64,000 nucleotides of DNA, from the NCBI GenBank assembly GCA_023424965.1, contig JAFADI010000236.1, positions 12,100-76,099 of the forward strand, written 5' to 3'. The notes beneath the pieces are model-generated. The model was not told the DNA's origin and searched no databases. It worked only from the letters and a program-made list of their open reading frames with translations. The stretch is from Bacillota bacterium. Lineage in GTDB: Bacteria; Bacillota; Clostridia; Acetivibrionales; JAFADI01. A program made the translations under genes and the position numbers. Positions 24,167-31,542 of the stretch are shown here, one piece after another; positions within the stretch are counted from its first letter, which is position 1; every line of letters starts with the position of its first letter.

Positions 24167-24538
24167 ATGGTCAGAGCTGTCAGAGGCGCTGTAACGGTAG
24201 AAAACAACGATGCAAACGAAATCATTGAAGAGACAAGGCGCCTGCTTGAGGAGATTTCAAATCAGAACGAGCTTTTACAGGAAGAACTAATCAGTGTTAT
24301 TTTTACCGTCACCAGAGATTTGAATGCCGCGTTCCCCGCGGTAGCAGCCAGGCAAATGGGCTGGACAAGCATCGCACTTATGTGCATGAGTGAAATTGAC
24401 GTTCCGGGAAGCCTGGAAAAATGCATCCGGGTGCTTGTACATTTTAATACGGATAAAAAGAATGAAGAAATAAAGCATATCTATTTGAAAGAAGCAAAAA
24501 TTTTAAGGCCGGACCTCAGAGGAGCCGAAGAAGAATAA
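24167..24538 (+). CDS. aroH: Chorismate mutase, AroH type
   Basis: About 123 residues from ATG 24167 (GGAGG about 9 nt upstream; in-frame GTG at 24164 adds one residue). A monofunctional trimeric chorismate mutase converting chorismate to prephenate for Phe/Tyr synthesis. The AroH-class signature VRAVRGAVTVENN (active-site Arg about 6), VIFTVTRDLNAAFPAVAAR and LVHFNT are intact. This is the BsCM fold, distinct from AroQ. It lies between hutP and cmk; the aromatic link to the paaK/iorAB block about 15 kb downstream is only thematic. Confidence 0.94.
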   Translation: MVRAVRGAVTVENNDANEIIEETRRLLEEISNQNELLQEELISVIFTVTRDLNAAFPAVAARQMGWTSIALMCMSEIDVPGSLEKCIRVLVHFNTDKKNEEIKHIYLKEAKILRPDLRGAEEE

Positions 24539-24556
24539 CTGATGTGAAGAGCGTGG

Positions 24557-25234
24557 GTGAGGAATTTGTCAAAAATAAGCATAGCAATCGACGGACCGGC
24601 GGGAGCCGGAAAAAGTACAATCGCCAAAATTGTTTCGAGGTCACTGGGAATCATCTATCTTGATACGGGAGCCATGTACAGGGCGGTGGCCTTAAAGGCC
24701 ATAAGAAAAGGTGTGGACACCCTTGACAGGGAAAAACTTGCTTCCCTGGTAAAGGACATCAATATCAGAATCGTCCATAATGGGGATGAACAGCAGATTT
24801 TTCTGGACGGCGAAGATGTCAGCGAGAAAATCCGCACCCCGGAGGTCTCCATAGGTGCGTCCAACGTAGGTACCATTCCGGAAGTGAGGATGAAAATGGT
24901 GGAGCTGCAAAGGTCCATCGCAGCCCAGAATAGCGTTGTCATGGACGGCCGGGATATTGGAACCTATGTTTTGCCCGATGCGGATTTTAAATTTTTTCTT
25001 ACGGCCTCCCTGGAGGAGAGGGCAAAACGGAGGTTTAACGAGCAGCAGGAAAGAGGCTTGCAGGATGTGTGCTTTGAAGAAGTGCTGAAGGATATGGACT
25101 ACAGGGATAAAAATGACAGCAGCAGGGCTTTTGCTCCGTTATGCAAGGCCGAGGATGCTATTTTGCTGGATACCACGGACTTAAACATAGAACAGGTAGC
25201 AGATAAAATATTGTCTTACGCAGGTGGGTATTGA
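24557..25234 (+). CDS. cmk: Cytidylate kinase
   Basis: 225 residues. Phosphorylates CMP and dCMP with ATP. The P-loop IDGPAGAGKSTIAK lies near the N terminus; DTGAMYRAVALKA and VVMDGRDIGTYVLPDAD are the nucleoside-binding motifs. Start: GTG 24557 is given; an in-frame TTG at 24566 would begin closer to the conserved core, but the GGTGAGG before it is only 3 nt away. It heads the classical cmk-plsC-ispH-rpsA cluster; its TGA overlaps the plsC ATG. Confidence 0.95.
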   Translation: MRNLSKISIAIDGPAGAGKSTIAKIVSRSLGIIYLDTGAMYRAVALKAIRKGVDTLDREKLASLVKDINIRIVHNGDEQQIFLDGEDVSEKIRTPEVSIGASNVGTIPEVRMKMVELQRSIAAQNSVVMDGRDIGTYVLPDADFKFFLTASLEERAKRRFNEQQERGLQDVCFEEVLKDMDYRDKNDSSRAFAPLCKAEDAILLDTTDLNIEQVADKILSYAGGY

Positions 25235-25842
25235 TGGTTGCTTTGATGAAATTTCTTTTCGGGGTCTTTTCAGGACTGTTTTACAGGGTCGAATTGAGAG
25301 GCCGGGAAAACATACCGGAGAAAGGTGCGGCAATTCTTTGCGCAAACCATTTGTCCGAGACGGATATGTTTTTTATCGGCTACAGGATAAAAAGGCTTGT
25401 CCGGTGGATGGCAAAAGAGGAACTTTTCAGAATTCCCCTGGTGGGCTTTGTGATAAAAAAAGTGGGTGCCTTCCCCATTAAAAGGGGGACGGCGGATGTG
25501 GACTCAATCAAAACGGCTCTAAAGCTCCTGGAAGAGGGACACATTGTGGGGATTTTCCCTGAAGGCAGCAGAACCAGGGGGAAAGCCGAAAAAAAGGCCA
25601 AGGTCAAACGGGGCGCAGTGACCCTTGCCATGAAAGCGGAGGTCCCCATCATACCGGTGGCAATCGACTCCAGCTACAAGCCTTTCAGCAAGGTAAAGGT
25701 CATTTTCGGCGAACCTTTTGAACTGGAGCCCTATACGGAAAAAAAGTACACCAATGAGGAAATGTTGGAAAAAACCCGGAATATAATGGCAAGAGTATAT
25801 CACCTGTTGGAGGAAGATGCCCATGGAAATTATCGTTGCTAA
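25234..25842 (+). CDS. plsC: 1-acyl-sn-glycerol-3-phosphate acyltransferase
   Basis: About 202 residues. Adds the second acyl chain to lysophosphatidic acid at the membrane. Catalytic motif CANHLSETDMFF (NH-x4-D), then the glycerophosphate-binding FPEGSRTRGK, and VPIIPVAID. A hydrophobic N terminus (MVALMKFLFGVFSGLFYRV) anchors it. The ATG overlaps the cmk stop (ATGA) and the 3' end overlaps the ispH start by 20 nt, so the genes are tightly coupled. Confidence 0.95.
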   Translation: MVALMKFLFGVFSGLFYRVELRGRENIPEKGAAILCANHLSETDMFFIGYRIKRLVRWMAKEELFRIPLVGFVIKKVGAFPIKRGTADVDSIKTALKLLEEGHIVGIFPEGSRTRGKAEKKAKVKRGAVTLAMKAEVPIIPVAIDSSYKPFSKVKVIFGEPFELEPYTEKKYTNEEMLEKTRNIMARVYHLLEEDAHGNYRC

Positions 25843-27907
25843 GACAGCAGGCTTTTGCTTCGGAGTGAGCAACGCCGTCAAGAAAACATACCAGCTCCTG
25901 GACAGGACCCCCGGACAGCTCTACACCTTTGGTCCCATCATTCATAACGATCAGGTAGTAAATGAATTGTGTTCAAAAGGAGTAAAAATCGCTCAAACTG
26001 TAGATGATATAGATGAGACGGGATGCGTGGTCATCCGGGCTCACGGAGTGGGGCCCGCGGTGTATGAGGAGCTGGGCCGGAAAAGCATTGAAGTGGTAGA
26101 TGGCACCTGTCCCGATGTGAAGAAAATCCACAAGCTGGTAAATGAAAAATACAGGGAAGGCTATCAAATCGTGATCGTCGGGGATAAAAACCACCCGGAA
26201 GTCATCGGCATCAACGGCTGGTGCGACAATACGGCATTCATTGCGGAAAACACAGAGGATATCGATGAATTTTCCTCGAAAATTTCGAATAAACCCATCT
26301 GTGTTGTGGCACAAACGACAATTACCTCTGAAAAGTGGCAAACAATTAATGAATATTTAAATAAAGTGTTTGAAAATATAATAAAGTTTGATACAATATG
26401 TAATGCAACAAGCAGACGTCAGAATGAAGCAGCGGAAATAGCAAAAGATGTAGATTTTATGGTAGTCGTTGGCAGTAAGCACAGTTCAAACACCCGCAAG
26501 TTGTTTGAAATATGTAAAAACTATTGCAAGGAAACCTATAACATCGAAACATCAGGTGATTTACCACCGATGGACATAAAAAAAATCAAAAAAGTTGGTA
26601 TCACTGCCGGGGCTTCAACACCGGACTGGATAATCAAGGAGGTCATAGAAAAAATGAGCGAATTTAATATACAGGAGAATGAAATGAGCTTCAAAGAAGC
26701 CTTTGAAAGTTCTCTTGTAACACTGCAGACAGGTCAGATTGTAAAAGGAAAAATCATTGGCTACAACAATGCTGAAGTATTTGTTGACATGGGATTCAAA
26801 TCCGATGGAATAATCCCGATTGAAGAATTTTCCGATGACCCGGATTTCAAACCAGAAACCTCCCTTAAGGTTGGCGAAGAAGTTGAAGTTTTTGTCGTTA
26901 GAGTTAACGATGGTGAAGGTAATGTGGTCTTATCAAAGAAGAAGGTTGATTCCCTGAAAAATTGGGATAAAATAGAGGAAGCTTTGGAAAACAAGACTCC
27001 GGTAAAGGCCAAGATTACCGAAGTTGTCAACGGCGGCGTGATTGCAACCTCCGGGGGCTTGAGGATATTCATACCTGCATCCCAGGTCAGCGACCGGTTT
27101 GTGAAGGACTTGAGCGAGTTCAACAAGCAGGTTGTCAATGTGAGGATTCTCGAAATAAACAAGCAGAAGAGAAAGATCGTGGGTTCGGTCAGAGCCATTC
27201 TCGCAGAGGAAAAAGGCCGCCTGTCCAGCCAGATCTGGGAAAATATCGAAATCGGCAAAAAGTATGACGGCGTTGTAAAGAGCCTTACGGATTTCGGAGC
27301 ATTTGTGGACATCGGCGGAGTAGACGGTTTGATCCATGTTTCCGAATTGGCGTGGACAAAGGTCAAACACCCCTCTGAGGTGCTTAAGGTGGGAGACAAG
27401 GTCAGTGTGACCATTCTGGAGTTCGACAAGGAAAAGAGCCGGATTTCTCTCGGATACAGAAAGGCCGAAGATAATCCGTGGTTCAGCGCTGCTGAAAAAT
27501 ATAAGGTTGGAGAAGTAGTAAAAGGCAAGGTGGTACGTCTTGTACCCTTTGGGGCTTTTGTAGAACTGGAGAAAGGCATTGACGCCCTTGTTCACATTTC
27601 CCAGATCTCCAGCGTAAGAATCGGAAAGCCCGGGGACGTTCTCCAGGTTGGACAGGAAGTGGAAGCCAAGGTTACCGAGTTTAATGGGGAAGCAAAGAAA
27701 ATAGGCCTCAGCATTAAGGAAGTTGCGCCCATCGATCCGCCTTCCAAGCAGGAGGAAAAAACTGAAGAGGCAAAGCCTGCTGAAGCTGGTACCGGGGAAG
27801 AAACGAAAGTTGAAGCTGAAGAAGTTATCCCCAGCGAACACAAGGAAGACATGTCCATCAACATCGGAGACCTGATCGGAGATAAGATTGAAGACCTGAA
27901 AGATTAA
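25823..27907 (+). CDS. ispH: IspH (HMBPP reductase) - ribosomal protein S1 fusion
   Basis: About 694 residues. Residues 1-285 are IspH, which makes IPP/DMAPP in the MEP pathway; cluster cysteines appear in AGFCFGV, DGTCPDVKKIH and ICNATSRRQNEA, plus GASTPDWII. Residues about 287-690 are S1-like with four S1 domains (GQIVKGKIIGYNNAEVFVDMG; PVKAKITEVVNGGVIATSGG; KYDGVVKSLTDFGAFVDIGG; VKGKVVRLVPFGAFVELEKG) and an acidic tail. The fusion is well known in Clostridia. Start: ATG 25823 has GGAGG 9 nt upstream; ATG 25817 is only 3 nt away. An internal AGGAG/ATG lies at the domain junction (separate entry). Confidence 0.95.
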   Translation: MEIIVAKTAGFCFGVSNAVKKTYQLLDRTPGQLYTFGPIIHNDQVVNELCSKGVKIAQTVDDIDETGCVVIRAHGVGPAVYEELGRKSIEVVDGTCPDVKKIHKLVNEKYREGYQIVIVGDKNHPEVIGINGWCDNTAFIAENTEDIDEFSSKISNKPICVVAQTTITSEKWQTINEYLNKVFENIIKFDTICNATSRRQNEAAEIAKDVDFMVVVGSKHSSNTRKLFEICKNYCKETYNIETSGDLPPMDIKKIKKVGITAGASTPDWIIKEVIEKMSEFNIQENEMSFKEAFESSLVTLQTGQIVKGKIIGYNNAEVFVDMGFKSDGIIPIEEFSDDPDFKPETSLKVGEEVEVFVVRVNDGEGNVVLSKKKVDSLKNWDKIEEALENKTPVKAKITEVVNGGVIATSGGLRIFIPASQVSDRFVKDLSEFNKQVVNVRILEINKQKRKIVGSVRAILAEEKGRLSSQIWENIEIGKKYDGVVKSLTDFGAFVDIGGVDGLIHVSELAWTKVKHPSEVLKVGDKVSVTILEFDKEKSRISLGYRKAEDNPWFSAAEKYKVGEVVKGKVVRLVPFGAFVELEKGIDALVHISQISSVRIGKPGDVLQVGQEVEAKVTEFNGEAKKIGLSIKEVAPIDPPSKQEEKTEEAKPAEAGTGEETKVEAEEVIPSEHKEDMSINIGDLIGDKIEDLKD
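26673..26686 (+). promoter_or_regulatory. Internal ribosome binding site and ATG at the IspH/S1 junction
   Basis: AGGAG (26673-26677), 6 nt, ATG (26684-26686), in frame with the fusion. The product would start MSFKEAFESSLV, exactly where free S1 proteins begin, giving about a 407-residue stand-alone S1. Confidence 0.6.
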
Positions 27908-27923
27908 ATCTGCAAAAACTGAG

Positions 27924-27951
27924 GGGACACTTTATGAGTGTCCCTTTTTTT
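27924..27951 (+). terminator. Terminator after ispH-rpsA
   Basis: GGGACACT (27924-27931) pairs with AGTGTCCC (27937-27944), loop TTATG, then seven T. Confidence 0.9.
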
Positions 27952-28045
27952 CAGCGTTACAGCATGCTTGTGTGATTTATATTCCGGCGGCGCAAGGGGA
28001 GGAATGTACCGCTTTGCCGGCCTGCCGACAATGGAGGTTAACTTG

Positions 28046-28819
28046 ATGGATTATGAGGGGTTTAAAAAAGAAATACATGCAATGACAAGCCTTGATCTTA
28101 ACAGCTACAAGGAAAAGCAGATGAAGAGAAGGATTGACTCGCTTATCGCCAAAAACGGCATTTCCGGGTATACGGACTATGTAAAGGCATTGAGGGTCGA
28201 CAAGGCTCTCTATAACGAATTTATCAACTATCTGACAATCAATGTTTCGGAGTTCTACCGGAATCCCGAGCAGTGGGAAGTGCTTGAAAGAGACATCCTG
28301 CCCTTGCTGCTGCAGAAATCAAAGTCTCTCAAAATATGGAGTTCGGCTTGCTCCACCGGGGATGAACCTTATACCCTTGTGATGGTCCTCAATAAATTTA
28401 TGCCTTTGAACGCCATCAAAATCATCGCATCGGACATCGACAAGGGGGCGCTGGAAAAGGCCCATGCCGGCGTTTATACCTCAAAAAGCGTGGAAAATCT
28501 GCCGAAGGCATACCTGGACAAGTACTTCACCCGGACAGGGGATTTGTTCACCATAAAAAGCGAAGTAAAGAACTGTGTCAGCTTCAAGCAGCACAACCTG
28601 CTGAGAGACAGTTATCCGGACAACTGCGACCTGATTGTCTGCAGGAACGTACTGATTTATTTTACGGAAGAGGCCAAAAATGAAATTTATAAAAAGTTCA
28701 ATACTTCCCTGAAAAATGAAGGTATCTTGTTTGTGGGGAGTACGGAACAGATCATCCTTTGCAACAAATTCAACTTCAAGCCCTTACGGACCTTTTTCTA
28801 CGTAAAAGACAAGGAGTAA
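28046..28819 (+). CDS. cheR: CheR-type protein-glutamate methyltransferase
   Basis: About 257 residues from ATG 28046 (GGAGG-T 7 nt upstream; the frame is open earlier but unlike CheR). An N-terminal helical domain (residues 1-75) precedes the SAM-binding domain with KIWSSACSTGDEPYTL, IIASDID, and the LIVCRNVLIYFTEEAK motif. CheR methylates chemoreceptor glutamates. No other chemotaxis gene is near; stand-alone CheRs also serve other sensory systems. Transcribed alone between two terminators. Confidence 0.9.
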   Translation: MDYEGFKKEIHAMTSLDLNSYKEKQMKRRIDSLIAKNGISGYTDYVKALRVDKALYNEFINYLTINVSEFYRNPEQWEVLERDILPLLLQKSKSLKIWSSACSTGDEPYTLVMVLNKFMPLNAIKIIASDIDKGALEKAHAGVYTSKSVENLPKAYLDKYFTRTGDLFTIKSEVKNCVSFKQHNLLRDSYPDNCDLIVCRNVLIYFTEEAKNEIYKKFNTSLKNEGILFVGSTEQIILCNKFNFKPLRTFFYVKDKE

Positions 28820-28833
28820 CGAATACAAATAAA

Positions 28834-28870
28834 AAAAGGCAAAACAAAAGCGATACCCGAAGGTATCGCT
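28834..28870 (-). terminator. Terminator of the tRNA-Leu gene
   Basis: AGCGATACC (28849-28857) pairs with GGTATCGCT (28862-28870) across a CGAA loop. On the minus strand it is followed by TTTGTTTTGCC and TTTTTTT. The stem begins at the CCA end of the tRNA. Confidence 0.85.
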
Positions 28871-28957
28871 GGTGCGAGAGAGGGGATTTGAACCCCTACA
28901 CACCCGAAGTGCTCTAGAACCTGAATCTAGCGTGTCTGCCAGTTCCACCACTCTCGC
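28870..28957 (-). tRNA. tRNA-Leu (anticodon CAG)
   Basis: Class II tRNA. The acceptor stem is GCGAGAG / CTCTCGC with discriminator A and an encoded CCA (28870-28872 on the plus strand as TGG). The D arm GTGGTGGAACTGGCAGAC-type, anticodon stem CTAGA/TCTAG with loop TTCAGGT (anticodon CAG), a long variable arm and T arm GGGGTTCAAATCCCC are all visible. Confidence 0.95.
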
Positions 28958-29038
28958 AAATCTGATGCATGAGTTATTATACTAGAAAAGTTTCATGATT
29001 GCAAGTGGTAATTTATTTATTTTTTTTGGAGGACGCTA

Positions 29039-29578
29039 ATGATATCCGAACTCTTATCAAATGACAGAATCATAAAAAGTTTGAAACAACTCCTTGATGC
29101 CTGTGCCGCAAAAAGCGGAGTGGAAATAGTGAGCATGGTGTTGTACGGTTCCAAGGCCAAGGGAGACAGAAATTCACAGAACGATTATGATATTATGCTG
29201 CTGCTGAAGGATGGAACAGCCCTTGCCAATTTTATAAGGTTTAATGAGGCTTTAAAAATTGAAATCATCAAGGAAAAACTGCTGCAGGTTAAATTTCTCA
29301 CCTATACGCCTGACACTTTTGAAGATATCATGTATAATGACAGTACGGTGGGTACTTATTTTTACATCATCTGTAAAGAGAACCTCATCCTTTACGACAA
29401 ATTTGGAGCCTTTTCAGCCATCAAGGAAAAATTGCAGAGGAATGAAAGAAAAGATGAAGAGGAATTCCTCATGCAGTGCATTGAGTTTGCCAGAATGATG
29501 GGCTCTGAAAAGTGGGAAAGAAAATGGGAAAAGGCGCTCATGCAGTACCGGTATTTTAAAAAAAGACGAACTACATAA
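29039..29578 (+). CDS. Nucleotidyltransferase domain protein
   Basis: 179 residues, RBS TTGGAGG. A polymerase-beta-like fold is indicated by MVLYGSKAKGDRNSQNDYDIMLLL (GS-x10-D-x-D, with Asn-Asp-Tyr-Asp as the metal site). The C-terminal half is helical and charged (EEEFLMQCIEFARMMG) and may be a substrate or partner domain. Stand-alone proteins of this type can be antitoxin-like MNT proteins or aminoglycoside-type transferases. No HEPN toxin partner is next to it, so neither role can be claimed. Monocistronic with its own terminator. Confidence 0.75.
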   Translation: MISELLSNDRIIKSLKQLLDACAAKSGVEIVSMVLYGSKAKGDRNSQNDYDIMLLLKDGTALANFIRFNEALKIEIIKEKLLQVKFLTYTPDTFEDIMYNDSTVGTYFYIICKENLILYDKFGAFSAIKEKLQRNERKDEEEFLMQCIEFARMMGSEKWERKWEKALMQYRYFKKRRTT

Positions 29579-29617
29579 AGATATTTAATGTATTTTTAGT
29601 TTAAATGTCTTTTTTTT
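29577..29617 (+). terminator. Terminator after the nucleotidyltransferase gene
   Basis: AAAGATATTTA pairs (one G-U) with TAAATGTCTTT, then a run of eight T. Confidence 0.6.
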
Positions 29618-29669
29618 CGTCATAAACTATTACATAAGGTCAGGGAAGCTGTATAACGGAGGGGTAACA

Positions 29670-31082
29670 TTGAACAACAAAATCAACGAATTCAATGAGC
29701 ACATTAAAAATAAAAAGGTTGCCGTGCTGGGCATCGGCGTGAGCAACCGGCCTTTGATCAAATTTCTGGCAGCCCTGGGAGTTGACATAACCGCTTTTGA
29801 CAGGTTCCAGCGGAAGGAGCTGGGCGCTCTTCCGGAAGAATTGGAGGGGCTTGGCGTGAAGCTGTCCCTGGGAGAAAACTATCTGGGCGGTCTCAAAGGC
29901 TTTGACGTGGTTTTCAGGACTCCCGGAATCCGGTTCGATATTCCGGAGCTTGTGGCGGAAAAAAGCCGCGGGGCCGAGATTACTTCTGAAATGGAGGTCT
30001 TTTTCGACCTGTGCCCGGCGCAGATTTTTGCCGTTACCGGCAGTGACGGTAAAACCACCACCACAACGCTTATTTATACCATCCTCAAGGAGGAAGGCTA
30101 CAACTGCTGGCTGGGAGGCAATATCGGAATGCCTTTGCTGAGCAGGGTCCATGAGATCGGGGAAACGGACAAAGTGGTTCTTGAACTCAGCAGCTTCCAG
30201 CTCCATACCATGAAAGCCAGTCCCGATGTGGCGGTTATCACCAATCTGTCTCCCAATCACCTGGACGTACATAAATCCATGGAGGAATATGTGGATGCGA
30301 AAAAGAACATATTCCGCTTTCAAGGCGACAGAAAGCGCTTTGGGAGGCCAAAGCTGGTACTCAACTTCGACAACGGCATTACCAGGGAGCTGGCAGACGG
30401 AGCGGCGGGAGAGGTGGTCTTCTTCAGCAGGAAGGATTTGCTGGCCCAGGGGGCCTTTATCAGGGAAAATGTCCTGGTATACAGGAGCGGGGGAAAAGAG
30501 GTTGAACTGGTACAGTTCGGCCATATCCTGATACCGGGACTGCACAATGTGGAAAATTACCTGGCTGCCGCTGCGGCCACCATTGATTATGTAAAGCCTG
30601 AGACCATAAGGAAAGTGGCAACGACGTTCAAGGGTGTTGAGCACAGGATCGAGCTGGTCCGGGAATTGAATGGAATCAAATTCTACAACAGCTCCATCGA
30701 CAGCAGTCCCTCAAGGACCATCGCAGCCCTCAGAACCTTCAAGCAGAAAGTGATACTGATTGCCGGGGGAAAGGACAAGGGAATCCCCTACGATGAAATA
30801 GGAGAGCCTGTCCTTGAGAATGTCAAGTGCCTTGTATTGATCGGAGCAACCGCCTCCAAAATAGAGCAGGCCGTCGGTGAGGCGGCAGCAAGGTCCGGAA
30901 AGCAGGCGGCGATGCCCATATTCAGGTGTGGCACTTATGAGGAAGCGGTGAACAGGGCCTATTCCAATGCGGCGGAAGGGGATATCGTGCTTCTTTCTCC
31001 TGCCAGCACCAGCTTTGACATGTTCAAAAACTTTGAAGAGCGTGGGAGAACCTTCAAGCAGATCGTGGAAAACTTAAAATAG
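29670..31082 (+). CDS. murD: UDP-N-acetylmuramoylalanine-D-glutamate ligase
   Basis: 470 residues with a TTG start; GGAGGGG is 6 nt upstream. Adds D-Glu to UDP-MurNAc-L-Ala in peptidoglycan synthesis. The N-terminal Rossmann domain has VLGIGVSNRPLI; the ATP site is VTGSDGKTTTTTLI (GSDGKT instead of the usual GTNGKT); LSSFQL and NLSPNHLDVH follow; the C-terminal domain has YNSSIDSSPSRTIAAL and LIAGGKDKGIPYD. It is outside a dcw cluster, flanked by tRNA genes on the other strand. Confidence 0.94.
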   Translation: MNNKINEFNEHIKNKKVAVLGIGVSNRPLIKFLAALGVDITAFDRFQRKELGALPEELEGLGVKLSLGENYLGGLKGFDVVFRTPGIRFDIPELVAEKSRGAEITSEMEVFFDLCPAQIFAVTGSDGKTTTTTLIYTILKEEGYNCWLGGNIGMPLLSRVHEIGETDKVVLELSSFQLHTMKASPDVAVITNLSPNHLDVHKSMEEYVDAKKNIFRFQGDRKRFGRPKLVLNFDNGITRELADGAAGEVVFFSRKDLLAQGAFIRENVLVYRSGGKEVELVQFGHILIPGLHNVENYLAAAAATIDYVKPETIRKVATTFKGVEHRIELVRELNGIKFYNSSIDSSPSRTIAALRTFKQKVILIAGGKDKGIPYDEIGEPVLENVKCLVLIGATASKIEQAVGEAAARSGKQAAMPIFRCGTYEEAVNRAYSNAAEGDIVLLSPASTSFDMFKNFEERGRTFKQIVENLK

Positions 31083-31096
31083 CGGTATATAAAAGT

Positions 31097-31126
31097 AAAA
31101 GTCCGGATCGCAAGATCCGGACTTTT
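31097..31126. terminator. Bidirectional terminator between murD and tRNA-Tyr
   Basis: Perfect 13-bp stem AAAAGTCCGGATC (31097-31109) / GATCCGGACTTTT (31114-31126) with a GCAA loop. It serves murD on the plus strand and the two tRNAs on the minus strand. Confidence 0.88.
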
Positions 31127-31211
31127 TGGTGGGGAGAGATGGATTCGAACCATCGAAGTCAGAGACAACAGATTTACAGTCTGCCCCCTTTGGCCGCTCG
31201 GGAACCTCCCC
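31127..31211 (-). tRNA. tRNA-Tyr (anticodon GTA)
   Basis: Acceptor GGGGAGG / TCTCCCC (one G-U), discriminator A, encoded CCA. Anticodon stem CAGA/TCTG with loop CTGTAAA gives anticodon GTA. A long class II variable arm and T arm with GGTTCGAATCC fit tRNA-Tyr. Confidence 0.95.
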
Positions 31212-31218
31212 ATGTATT

Positions 31219-31283
31219 AAGTTGCCAGTCGGCAGTGGACAAGTGACAGTTTGGCTGTCCTCTGTGCACTGTCGACTCTCAAC
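31219..31283. repeat. Imperfect palindrome between the two tRNA genes
   Basis: AGTTGCCAGTCGGCAGTGGAC matches the reverse complement of GTGCACTGTCGACTCTCAACT at about 17 of 21 positions. GTCGACTGTCCACTGTC-type palindromes occur as dispersed repeats in other bacteria (family knowledge); no second copy was noticed here. Confidence 0.4.
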
Positions 31284-31288
31284 TGTTT

Positions 31289-31365
31289 TGGTGGGCCTTC
31301 AGGGACTCGAACCCCGGACCAACCGGTTATGAGCCGGTTGCTCTAACCAACTGAGCTAAAGGCCC
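31289..31365 (-). tRNA. tRNA with anticodon CAT, probably tRNA-Ile2
   Basis: Acceptor GGGCCTT / AAGGCCC, discriminator A, encoded CCA. Anticodon stem ACCGG/CCGGT with loop CTCATAA. TTTAGCTCAGTTGGTTAGAGCA with CGGCTCATAACCG resembles bacterial tRNA-Ile2, in which C34 becomes lysidine (by TilS), more than elongator Met. It is not an initiator. Only a TilS-identity comparison can settle Ile2 versus Met. Confidence 0.85.
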
Positions 31366-31542
31366 GTCAAAGTGACAACGACTATTATATTTTATAACGC
31401 AATCCAAGTCAATAGTATTTTATGGATTTGATAAATAATATATAATGTTTTAAGTACATTTTTAATGCTTGACAGGGATATAATCTAATAGTACTTTAGT
31501 AATGGCATTTACTATGAAGATTTGAAAGAAATGGAGACAATT

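Noticed and set aside
26761..27841. Long minus-strand frames (272 and 302 residues) opposite the S1 domains
   Set aside because: Shadows of repeated S1 sequence; no RBS and no homology recognised.
29039..29578. MNT/HEPN toxin-antitoxin pair
   Set aside because: No HEPN gene is adjacent; the next plus-strand gene is murD.
31126..31332. A 68-residue plus-strand reading frame with GLEPRTNRL-like ends
   Set aside because: It is the antisense of the tRNA-Tyr and Ile2/Met genes, a well-known annotation artefact.
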